Source of the DNA: Nitrososphaerota archaeon
GTDB taxonomy: Archaea > Thermoproteota > Nitrososphaeria > Nitrososphaerales > UBA183
NCBI GenBank assembly: GCA_027886865.1
Contig: JAPCJR010000010.1
Span: forward strand, 63,414 to 70,292
Length of the DNA: 6,879 bases
Direction of reading: 5' to 3'
In this document: in pieces, positions 1 to 5,409 of the stretch
How the letters are laid out: each line of letters starts with the position of its first letter
Numbering within the stretch: position 1 is the stretch's first letter
Notes under the pieces: model-generated
Told to the model about the DNA's origin: nothing
What the model saw: the letters and a program-made list of their open reading frames with translations, nothing else
The model's database searches: none
Made by a program: the position numbers and the translations under genes

Positions 1-77
1 CGCTCATGCCATTTCACCAGCAGCCATAGTGCGATGAGACAGTGCCACTTTCTTCGATTCTTCTCCCATCCATCACG

Positions 78-185
78 TTATATGAGTTGCTTCTCCAGCT
101 CGGCGCGTCTCCGACCCAAGGCTTCGCGCACGATCCAATCAACCAAGAAGCGACGACGAATCCGAGGCAATCTGGTAAGCGACAA
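78..185 (-). CDS. Candidate small basic protein of 35 residues, or the C-terminal remnant of a gene
   Basis: On the minus strand a frame opens at TTG (185-183) and ends at TAA (80-78). Its last 27 residues look strikingly protein-like: a basic start (RIRRR) followed by FLVDWIVREALGRRRAELEK, which would form an amphipathic, charged helix with regular spacing of hydrophobic residues. I do not recognise a family. The only in-frame starts are TTG (194 or 185) and later internal codons; further upstream the frame runs back without ATG or GTG to a stop near 280. I see no Shine-Dalgarno sequence. The inverted TGTACA element (187-207) sits directly before the candidate start. It may be a genuine micro-protein, the tail of a frameshifted gene, or chance. 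Confidence 0.22.
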   Translation of the reverse strand: MSLTRLPRIRRRFLVDWIVREALGRRRAELEKQLI

Positions 186-186
186 T

Positions 187-207
187 GCACACAAGTGTAC
201 AGTGTTG
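187..207 (-). promoter_or_regulatory. Second copy, inverted, of the TGTACA element found upstream of trpE
   Basis: Read on the minus strand, this 21-nt segment matches 890-910 on the plus strand at 16 of 21 positions and has the palindrome TGTACA (196-201) at the same place. On the plus strand both sites also share the direct 9-mer ACACAAGTG (189-197 and 899-907) and a CAATGC hexamer (183-188 and 885-890). Around it is an imperfect inverted repeat, ACACAAGT (189-196) and ACTTGGGT (208-215), with 7 of 8 arm positions pairing. The likely reading is a binding site for the regulator that also acts at trpE. No clear promoter lies next to it, so its target is unknown. Confidence 0.4.
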
Positions 208-280
208 ACTTGGGTGATGTTCTGCCGTGGTGTTGATTTTGTGGTGGTGACCTTTGAATGAACCAGCGCAAGAACATCTT

Positions 281-290
281 AGAAAAATCT
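281..290 (-). terminator. Possible T-run terminator for the SRPBCC gene
   Basis: The minus strand reads AGATTTTTCT here, a run of five T about 110 nt beyond the SRPBCC stop codon. Archaeal RNA polymerase commonly terminates at short T-runs without a hairpin, and I see no strong hairpin. It is the longest such run I noticed between the SRPBCC stop and the left edge. Five T is short, so this is tentative. Confidence 0.2.
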
Positions 291-398
291 TCCCCTGTAA
301 TCGGGATTCCATTGCGGGCAAGGACGAGAATTAGTTCGCCTAACGCGCTCGGTTTCTTGATGTACCACCTGACCGTCTCGGGGCGAGGTCTTCCTTCA

Positions 399-839
399 TC
401 ACCTTCGCAGCAGCACCCACTCGGACGAGTCCGCATCCGCCAGCTCTCTGCCCATCGAGGCGATCCTTGCTGGGCTCGGTCTCTTTCCGTAGTTGACATG
501 GAGTCCGATGAATTCGAGGCGCGAACCCGCCTCGCCCTCGGGCAGTATCTGACACCAGAACTGGGAGAACTTGTTCTTCCCAGTCAGGTGGGTGCTTGTC
601 CAAGAGAGCCGGTCGGGGTTCAGGCGCACCAGCCTTGAAGCCCTGACGCGTTTCCCGGCGTCCACCATCGTATCCGTCAGGATCAAGGCGTCTTCGTTTA
701 TGCCGTCTATCTTCCTCGTTCCCTTCCTTCCCATCCGAGCCAGATCGTCTGGCTGGTAGTCCGTGCACCACCCATAGGCTGTCTCGGCGGAAAAGTCGAA
801 CGGTTGAGCGAAGCGATACCGTACGGAATACGATTCCAT
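399..839 (-). CDS. SRPBCC (START-like / polyketide cyclase-like) ligand-binding protein
   Basis: This 146-residue protein starts at ATG 839-837 and ends at TGA 401-399, followed at once by a second TGA. It has the look of the SRPBCC fold, a helix-grip with a large hydrophobic cavity. There is an opening strand (residues 3-12), an acidic helix segment ETAYGWCTDYQPDD (19-32), a run of strands (TRKIDG, DALILTDTM, RASRLVRLNPDRLSWTST, SRLEFIGLHVNYG), and the start of a C-terminal helix. I see no signal peptide or membrane segment, so it should be cytoplasmic. The ligand and role cannot be told from sequence. It is divergent from trpE, sharing about 130 nt of control region, but nothing ties it to tryptophan synthesis. 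The usual long C-terminal helix is short here; the next frame continues it with KVMKEDLAPRR before a stop at 340, so a one-base frameshift is possible. Confidence 0.72.
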   Translation of the reverse strand: MESYSVRYRFAQPFDFSAETAYGWCTDYQPDDLARMGRKGTRKIDGINEDALILTDTMVDAGKRVRASRLVRLNPDRLSWTSTHLTGKNKFSQFWCQILPEGEAGSRLEFIGLHVNYGKRPSPARIASMGRELADADSSEWVLLRR

Positions 840-889
840 CTCGAATCAGCCAGCAGCCTCACCCCGTAGTTAGCGTTGCCGATTCAATG

Positions 890-910
890 CAACAGTGTAC
901 ACAAGTGCGT
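890..910 (+). promoter_or_regulatory. TRP-box-like operator (TGTACA) upstream of trpE
   Basis: The perfect palindrome GTGTACAC (895-902, core TGTACA 896-901) overlaps a second dyad, CACAAGTG (900-907), and ends about 10 nt before the TATA-like element of trpE. From memory, TGTACA is the consensus TRP box bound by TrpY, the tryptophan-responsive repressor of the trp operon in Methanothermobacter thermautotrophicus; I could not check this. The site is just upstream of where TBP and TFB would bind, so a bound protein could hinder either their loading or the divergent SRPBCC promoter. No trpY-like gene is in the window. The element recurs inverted at 187-207. Confidence 0.55.
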
Positions 911-912
911 AG

Positions 913-926
913 TTATGCATAAATAT
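913..926 (+). promoter_or_regulatory. TATA-like element of the trp operon promoter
   Basis: The AT-rich segment contains CATAAATAT (918-926) within the perfect 10-bp palindrome TTATGCATAA (913-922). Archaeal TATA boxes lie about 26 nt before the transcription start, which puts the start near 947-950 and gives a 5' leader of roughly 20-27 nt before trpE. It is the only strong TATA-like match in the 840-967 gap. Being palindromic, it could in principle also serve the SRPBCC gene, with a start near 890 and a leader of about 50 nt. I see no clear BRE. Confidence 0.6.
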
Positions 927-973
927 GGCTAACCTTACGCCCTCTCGGCGAACGAGAAAGATGAAGGGTGACT

Positions 974-2365
974 ATGTTTGGCTCTACAGTTACAATTTCT
1001 CGGTCAAAGCTGAGAACTGAGAAACTAGAGGTTTCCGACACTCCTCAGAAGCTTTTCCTGAAGGTCCAAGAAGAATACGGGGATGCCTTCCTGCTCGAGT
1101 CGGCCAAGGGTGCAACCAGGCTCGCCGAGTATTCCTTCATCGGGTTCGAGCCGGCGATGGTCGTCCGCGTCAAGAACGGTACGCTCGAACTGTTCGACAG
1201 GGTAGGGGGCTCCCGCGAACGCATCAAGACCTCCGACCCTCTCCAGAACATCCGCGCCCTGATGGGCTCAAAGACCGAGCGTGGCCCATACCGGTTCATC
1301 GGCGGCGCCGTGGGGTACATCTCCTATGACTCTGTCCGTTATTGGGAGAGGTTGCCGACTCTTGCCAAGGATGACCTTCTAGTCCCCGACATGGAGTTTG
1401 GGATTTACACAGACGGCATCGCCTTCGACCACGCCAGCGGCGAAGTGCAATACTGCACGCTCGGGGAGGACCGGTCAGAGCTGGTGCACCGCCTGCTCAG
1501 GCGCAGGGCCGAGATGGGCTCGCTCGACTACGGGCCCCGCACCCCCAACATCACAAAGGAGAGGTACGAGAAGATGGTCGAGAAGGCGAAGGAGTATATC
1601 GCCGCTGGGGACATCTTCCAGGTGGTCCCCTCCAAGCGCCACGACTTCGAGCTGACGGGAGACCTCGCCAGGTTCTATTCCGAGCTCAGCCGCATAAATC
1701 CATCCCCATACATGTACTTCCTGAAGTTCGGGGACCGTCGCATCGTCGGCTCGAGCCCCGAGATGCTGCTCAGGGTCGAGAACAGGAAGGTCGAGACCTT
1801 CCCGATAGCGGGCACCGCCCCGCGGGTCCCCGACAAGAAGGAGAACGACCGGATCACGAAGGAGCTGCTGGCCGACCCGAAGGAGAGGGCGGAGCACGTA
1901 ATGCTGGTAGACCTCGGGAGGAACGACGTGGGCCGTGTAGCCAAGTACGGTAGCGTCAGGGTCCCAGAGCTGCTGACCGTCCAGCAGTATAGCCACGTCC
2001 AACACATAGTCTCGCGAGTGGTGGGCGACCTGAGGGACGAGTTCGACTCCTATGATGCGATGCGCGCGCTTTTCCCGGCCGGAACGCTCTCCGGTGCTCC
2101 CAAGCCAAGGGCCATGGAGATAATAGAGGAGCTCGAGCCGACGAGGAGGGGCCCGTACGGCGGTGCCCTCGGTTACTTCTCTTTCAACGGTAACGCCGAC
2201 TTTGCGATAACCATACGCACGCTCGTGGCCAACGGGAAGAGATGCAGCATCCAGGCCGGCGGCGGAGTGGTGGCCGACTCGGTGCCCGAGAAGGAATGGC
2301 AGGAGACCGAGAACAAGGCAGCCGCGCTGTTCCGCGCCGTCGAAGCGGCAGGTGGCAAGAAATGA
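974..2365 (+). CDS. trpE: Anthranilate synthase component I (aminase subunit)
   Basis: TrpE joins chorismate and ammonia, channelled from TrpG, to give anthranilate and pyruvate, the first committed step to tryptophan. From ATG 974 it is 463 residues, normal for the family. The N-terminal domain (about 20-150) has LLESA (40-44), part of the tryptophan-binding feedback site. The chorismate-binding domain (about 190-455) has GDIFQVV (212-218), NPSPYM (242-247, also at the feedback site), PIAGTAPR (277-284), [11 protein letters not shown] (308-318), [15 protein letters not shown] (367-381) and [10 protein letters not shown] (427-436). These support a catalytically competent, tryptophan-inhibited anthranilate synthase and not a 4-amino-4-deoxychorismate or isochorismate synthase. 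ATG 974 has AAGGG about six bases upstream; GTG 968 is an alternative adding two residues. The first 25 codons are less GC-biased than the rest. The stop overlaps the trpG start in ATGA. Confidence 0.97.
   Translation: MFGSTVTISRSKLRTEKLEVSDTPQKLFLKVQEEYGDAFLLESAKGATRLAEYSFIGFEPAMVVRVKNGTLELFDRVGGSRERIKTSDPLQNIRALMGSKTERGPYRFIGGAVGYISYDSVRYWERLPTLAKDDLLVPDMEFGIYTDGIAFDHASGEVQYCTLGEDRSELVHRLLRRRAEMGSLDYGPRTPNITKERYEKMVEKAKEYIAAGDIFQVVPSKRHDFELTGDLARFYSELSRINPSPYMYFLKFGDRRIVGSSPEMLLRVENRKVETFPIAGTAPRVPDKKENDRITKELLADPKERAEHVMLVDLGRNDVGRVAKYGSVRVPELLTVQQYSHVQHIVSRVVGDLRDEFDSYDAMRALFPAGTLSGAPKPRAMEIIEELEPTRRGPYGGALGYFSFNGNADFAITIRTLVANGKRCSIQAGGGVVADSVPEKEWQETENKAAALFRAVEAAGGKK
2350..2355 (+). 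promoter_or_regulatory. Shine-Dalgarno site for trpG inside the end of trpE
   Basis: AGGTGG lies six nt before ATG 2362 and matches the archaeal 16S rRNA tail complement (GGAGGTGATC). It settles the trpG start at the ATGA overlap over the in-frame upstream codon at 2242, whose extra residues show no homology to glutamine amidotransferases. Confidence 0.7.
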
Positions 2366-2952
2366 AGGTCCTCATCATCGACAACTATGACTCGTTCGTC
2401 TACAACCTCGCCCAGTACGTGGGCGAACTGGGCGCGTCTCCTCAGGTCTTCAGGAACGACAAGATCACGCTGAAGCAGGCCACCGCGCTGAAGCCCGACC
2501 GCATCATAATCTCTCCCGGTCCCGGCAACCCGCAGGACAAGAAGTACTTCGGGGTCTGCGAAGGCATACTCAAGTCGATGAGCAAGGAGGTACCCACGCT
2601 TGGCGTCTGCCTGGGCCACCAAGGCATAGGCGCCGTCTTCGGGGGGAGGGTTGTGCGCGCGTCTCGCCTGATGCACGGCAAGACGAGCAGGATCAACCAC
2701 GACGGAAGGGGGGTGCTGAAGGGCATCGAGAACCCGTTCGAGGCGACGAGGTACCACTCCCTGGTGATTGAGAAGCAGACCGTCCCCGATTGCCTCAAGG
2801 TCACCGCGCTCTCAATGGACGACGCCGAGATAATGGGGGTGCGGCACGTCGAGTATCCGATAGAAGGCGTACAGTATCATCCTGAGTCCATCATGACGCA
2901 CGAGGGCAAGAAGATCATCAAGACGTTCCTGGAGGTAGGCGTCGAGCAGTGA
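2362..2952 (+). CDS. trpG: Anthranilate synthase component II (glutamine amidotransferase)
   Basis: TrpG releases ammonia from glutamine and passes it to TrpE. The 196-residue protein is a class I (triad) glutamine amidotransferase of normal length for stand-alone TrpG. It opens with [16 protein letters not shown], typical of TrpG and PabA. SPGPGNP (51-57) forms the oxyanion and glutamine site, GVCLGHQ (81-87) carries the nucleophile Cys83, and QYHPES (171-176) supplies His173 and Glu175 of the triad. Position directly after trpE and before trpD supports a tryptophan role, though in many microbes the same subunit also serves PabB in folate-type pathways, and no PabB is visible here. The start overlaps the trpE stop by 4 nt (ATGA) and the stop overlaps the trpD start (GTGA), so translation is probably coupled on both sides. 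Confidence 0.97.
   Translation: MKVLIIDNYDSFVYNLAQYVGELGASPQVFRNDKITLKQATALKPDRIIISPGPGNPQDKKYFGVCEGILKSMSKEVPTLGVCLGHQGIGAVFGGRVVRASRLMHGKTSRINHDGRGVLKGIENPFEATRYHSLVIEKQTVPDCLKVTALSMDDAEIMGVRHVEYPIEGVQYHPESIMTHEGKKIIKTFLEVGVEQ
2931..2936 (+). promoter_or_regulatory. Shine-Dalgarno site for trpD inside the end of trpG
   Basis: GGAGGT is a strong match to the complement of the 16S rRNA tail. It lies 12 nt before GTG 2949, slightly longer spacing than usual, and supports the GTG start at the GTGA overlap. No ATG is available nearby in frame. Confidence 0.6.
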
Positions 2953-4004
2953 TCCAGCAGTCGATAGTCCGACTCGTCGATGGCCACGAGCTCTCCACCG
3001 CGGAGGTCGAAGGCTCCCTCGAGGAGATAATCAGCGGAAAGGCCACACAGGCCCAGGTCGCGGGGTTCCTGGTCGCGTTGAAAGGAAAGGGAGAGACGGC
3101 CGACGAGCTGGCGGCTTTCGCCACTACATTCAGACGCCATGGCTTGCAGATACGTCCTGTCCTCCATGGACGACTCGTCGACACCTGTGGGACTGGGGGT
3201 GACGGCGCCGGGACATTCAACATCAGCACGGTCTCGGCGATAGTGGCCTCGGGCGCCGGAGTCTACATAGCCAAACATGGGAACAGGTCGGTCACGGGTA
3301 AGAGCGGCAGCGCCGACCTCCTAGAAGGCCTGGGATTCAACCTTAGCATGGAGCCAGGCCGCGTCAAGGAATCGATCGAGCAGATCGGGATAGGGTTCAT
3401 GTTCGCGCCCACCTTCCACCCCGCGATGAAGCAGGTAGGAGCGGTGAGAAGGGAGCTCGGTATACGGACGATCTTCAACCTGATGGGTCCGCTGATGAAC
3501 CCTGCAGGTGCAGACTCGCAGCTCCTGGGCGTCTACTCCACGTCGCTCTCGTCAAAGGTCGCTCAGGCTCTCCAGAAGCTAGGTACCAGAGAAGCGATGG
3601 TCGTCCATGCGTTGGAGGGGATGGATGAGATCTCCGTTAGCGGGGAGACCCTTGTCTCGTGGCTCCGCGATGGTCAGATAACCACACGCGGCTATTCGCC
3701 CGGCGACTTCTCCATGGTAAGATCCTCAGGCGTAGACCTGAGAATATCTTCTGTCGAGGAGAGCGCCAAGGTCGCGCTCGACATCTTGGGCGGTGACGAG
3801 AAGGCCCCCGGGAAGGTGGACTTGGTGGTCGTGAACGCAGCAGCCGCGATCGTCCTCGCAGGTCTCGCCGGGAGCTTTGCAGAGGCGGTGCCCTTGGCAC
3901 GACGGTCACTAGAAAGCGGTGCTGCCCAGAAGAAGCTCGAGGGCCTGATACGGATGAGCGGCGGCAGCATGGAGAGGATGGAGAACCATGCAGCGGCCCA
4001 ATAG
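2949..4004 (+). CDS. trpD: Anthranilate phosphoribosyltransferase
   Basis: TrpD transfers the phosphoribosyl group of PRPP to anthranilate, giving phosphoribosylanthranilate and pyrophosphate. The 351-residue protein has the two parts of the family: a small helical domain (about 1-70) and a large alpha/beta domain. PRPP-site motifs are GTGGDG (81-86), NIST (91-94) and KHGNR (109-113), followed by TGKSGSADLLEGLG (116-129). The region FAPTFHPAM to NLMGPLMNP (152-185) includes the VRRELGIRT stretch that contacts anthranilate. Asp226-Glu227 in DEIS matches the magnesium ligands. The TGKSGSAD form resembles the archaeal SGKSGSAD I recall from Sulfolobus more than the common bacterial SSKSGSAD. The start is GTG, overlapping the trpG stop by 4 nt. 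The 3' end overlaps trpC by 17 nt. The related thymidine phosphorylase family is excluded by the anthranilate-site motifs and the operon. Confidence 0.97.
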   Translation: MIQQSIVRLVDGHELSTAEVEGSLEEIISGKATQAQVAGFLVALKGKGETADELAAFATTFRRHGLQIRPVLHGRLVDTCGTGGDGAGTFNISTVSAIVASGAGVYIAKHGNRSVTGKSGSADLLEGLGFNLSMEPGRVKESIEQIGIGFMFAPTFHPAMKQVGAVRRELGIRTIFNLMGPLMNPAGADSQLLGVYSTSLSSKVAQALQKLGTREAMVVHALEGMDEISVSGETLVSWLRDGQITTRGYSPGDFSMVRSSGVDLRISSVEESAKVALDILGGDEKAPGKVDLVVVNAAAAIVLAGLAGSFAEAVPLARRSLESGAAQKKLEGLIRMSGGSMERMENHAAAQ

Positions 4005-4770
4005 GAACTTCATCTACACGCTCGCCAAGTCGGCGAGAGAGACGATCTCCGAAGGATACTACCGGGTGGACGAGGTGAAGGTCCCCCACAAGAGCCTCAG
4101 GGGCGCCATCAAGGACTCCGAGCGCATAGCGGTGATCACGGAGGTCAAGTTCCGATCTCCGGCGGAGGGCAACCTCCGTGCGCACGACGATGTGGCTGAG
4201 ATCGCCGCAAAGTTCGAGCGCGGGGGCGCGGCCGGAATCTCCGTCCTGACAGAACCCAAACACTTCGAGGGGCGCATCGAGTACCTTACCCAGGTGAAGA
4301 AGGCGGTCTCCCTCCCGGTCCTGATGAAGGATATCATCGTAGACCCTGTCCAGATAGAAGCGGCGCGCCGGATCGGCGCTGACGCCGTATTGCTCATGGC
4401 GAGCATCTTCAAGGCAGAGCTGTCCGACCTCCCCCTCGACGAGATGGTCGAACTCGCCCATTCCAAGGGGCTGGAGGTGCTCCTGGAAGCGCACACGAAG
4501 GACGAATATTTGACGGCGCTTCACACATCCGCCGACGTGGTCGGCATAAACAACAGAGACCTGGAGACGCTCGATGTGTCCCTGGAGACCTCCAAGCGAC
4601 TCTTGCGCGAGGGCAAAGCCTCCAAGACCGTCATCTCCGAGAGCGGCCTCTCGAAGCGGAGCGAGCTGCTGGAGCTCCGCGCGTTGGGGGCGGACGGCTT
4701 TCTCGTGGGGTCGAGCCTGATGAGGTCAAAGAATATCGAGGAGGCCGTTCACGGCCTGGCCGGTGCATAG
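3988..4770 (+). CDS. trpC: Indole-3-glycerol-phosphate synthase
   Basis: TrpC closes the indole ring by decarboxylating carboxyphenylamino-deoxyribulose phosphate to indole-3-glycerol phosphate. It is a 260-residue single-domain (beta/alpha)8 barrel, not fused to TrpF as in some enterobacteria. The catalytic set is visible: Glu52 and Lys54 in TEVKFRSPAEG (51-61), Lys114 in LMKDII (112-117), Glu167 in LLEAH (165-169), Asn189 in GINNRDLETL (186-195), and Glu218-Ser219 in ISESG (216-220). SVLTEPKHFEG (85-95) and the phosphate-binding FLVGSSLMR end (238-246) are also typical. The ATG start at 3988 lies within the end of trpD, with GGAG four to eight nt upstream; the 17-nt overlap is the longest in the operon. 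The N-terminal extension before the barrel (about 1-45) is the usual length. The stop is three nt before trpF. Confidence 0.97.
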   Translation: MQRPNRNFIYTLAKSARETISEGYYRVDEVKVPHKSLRGAIKDSERIAVITEVKFRSPAEGNLRAHDDVAEIAAKFERGGAAGISVLTEPKHFEGRIEYLTQVKKAVSLPVLMKDIIVDPVQIEAARRIGADAVLLMASIFKAELSDLPLDEMVELAHSKGLEVLLEAHTKDEYLTALHTSADVVGINNRDLETLDVSLETSKRLLREGKASKTVISESGLSKRSELLELRALGADGFLVGSSLMRSKNIEEAVHGLAGA

Positions 4771-4773
4771 TAT

Positions 4774-5409
4774 ATGATCAGAGTAAAGATATGCGGTTTG
4801 ACGCGTGAGACTGACATCAGTTTCGCAATATTGTCTGGGGCGGACGCGCTGGGATTCATCGTGGGTTTCCCGACTTCGCCACGGAACATCTCGCTTGAGC
4901 GGGCGACCGAGCTTGCCAAGCTCGTCCCTCCTTTCGTCGACGCCGTCCTCGTCACGACCGCTGAAGTGGTCAAGGGGGAGCCCGGGCTCAAGGGAGGAAG
5001 GTTTGATGCTCTCCAGCTCTACGGGGACATACCTGACCCGGACGCCCTGCGGAGAACGACGGGGGCCAGACTGATCAAGGCCTATGCGGTCACGTCGGAC
5101 GAAAGGGAAGCGGCTAGGAACGCTGCCAAAGGCTTTGACGCTCTCCTAACCGACACGTTCGTGGAGGGGCAGCAGGGCGGCACCGGCACGCCGTCGGACT
5201 GGACCATTTGCAGGAACATCAAGTACGCGATCGCCCCCGTACGCATGATACTTTCGGGCGGGCTCAATTCCTCCAACATAGAGGCGGCGGTACACGCCGT
5301 GAGGCCATACGCCGTCGATGCATCCTCTGGGGTGGAGAGCGCCCCGGGCATCAAGGACCCTGGCAAGGTTATGGAGTTCATCAAGAAGGCGAAGGTGGCG
5401 GACTGGTAG
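4774..5409 (+). CDS. trpF: Phosphoribosylanthranilate isomerase
   Basis: TrpF performs the Amadori rearrangement of phosphoribosylanthranilate to carboxyphenylamino-deoxyribulose phosphate, feeding TrpC. The 211-residue barrel carries Cys7 in KICGLT (5-10), the general base, and Asp127 in LLTDT (124-128), the general acid. Arg37 in PTSPRNIS matches a substrate contact, and GGTGTPSDW (135-143), LSGGL (160-164) and VDASSGVES (181-189) build the phosphate sites. [14 protein letters not shown] with [10 protein letters not shown] is the archaeal style of the family. The usual QLHG reads QLYG (81-84). This is the only trp gene whose start does not overlap the gene before it: it begins three nt after the trpC stop, with only a weak GGTG (4762-4765) upstream, and its first twenty codons are AT-richer. 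The stop shares one base with the trpB start. Confidence 0.96.
   Translation: MIRVKICGLTRETDISFAILSGADALGFIVGFPTSPRNISLERATELAKLVPPFVDAVLVTTAEVVKGEPGLKGGRFDALQLYGDIPDPDALRRTTGARLIKAYAVTSDEREAARNAAKGFDALLTDTFVEGQQGGTGTPSDWTICRNIKYAIAPVRMILSGGLNSSNIEAAVHAVRPYAVDASSGVESAPGIKDPGKVMEFIKKAKVADW
5393..5398 (+). promoter_or_regulatory. Shine-Dalgarno site that fixes the trpB start
   Basis: AGGTGG, inside the end of trpF, lies 10 nt before GTG 5409. The trpB frame is open back to 5208, but residues before 5409 are trpF read out of frame. The first in-frame ATG after 5409 is about 100 codons downstream, past conserved sequence, so the GTG start is required. Confidence 0.65.

Larger units (their letters stand above)
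1..398. other. Gene-poor, AT-richer stretch left of the SRPBCC gene
   Basis: I find no convincing full-length gene here. The GC content is visibly lower than in the trp genes, and the open frames on both strands have mixed codon use and no recognisable motif. The stretch contains a candidate 35-residue minus-strand ORF (78-185), an inverted copy of the element found in front of trpE (187-207), a minus-strand T-run (281-290) that could end the SRPBCC transcript, and a minus-strand frame around 257-378 that reads like protein but has no nearby start. It could be an intergenic spacer or the decayed remains of one or two small genes. Confidence 0.5.

Noticed and set aside
76..86. Minus-strand TATA-like sequence (CTCATATAACG) that might drive a gene leaving the left edge.
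   Set aside because: Fewer than 20 nt of any possible coding sequence remain in the window, so no gene can be supported.
14..499. Minus-strand open frame of 161 codons covering the left end and the tail of the SRPBCC gene.
   Set aside because: Its first 30 or so codons are antisense-frame overlap with the SRPBCC gene, the rest shifts in composition, and no domain is recognisable; only a short inner segment looks protein-like.
961..1020. Short ORF of 19 codons with one Trp and three Tyr codons overlapping the trpE start, resembling a leader peptide.
   Set aside because: It overlaps the trpE coding sequence out of frame, has a single Trp codon, and no alternative hairpins or T-run follow, so an attenuation mechanism is not supported.
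3637..4524. Long minus-strand open frame of 295 codons across trpD and trpC.
   Set aside because: It is antisense to two clear genes, rich in Arg, Ser and Pro, and shows no motif; GC-rich codon bias on the plus strand produces such shadows.
5208..5408. In-frame extension upstream of trpB to an ATG at 5208.
   Set aside because: The extra 67 residues are trpF read in another frame, and TrpB homology begins just after GTG 5409, which has its own Shine-Dalgarno site.
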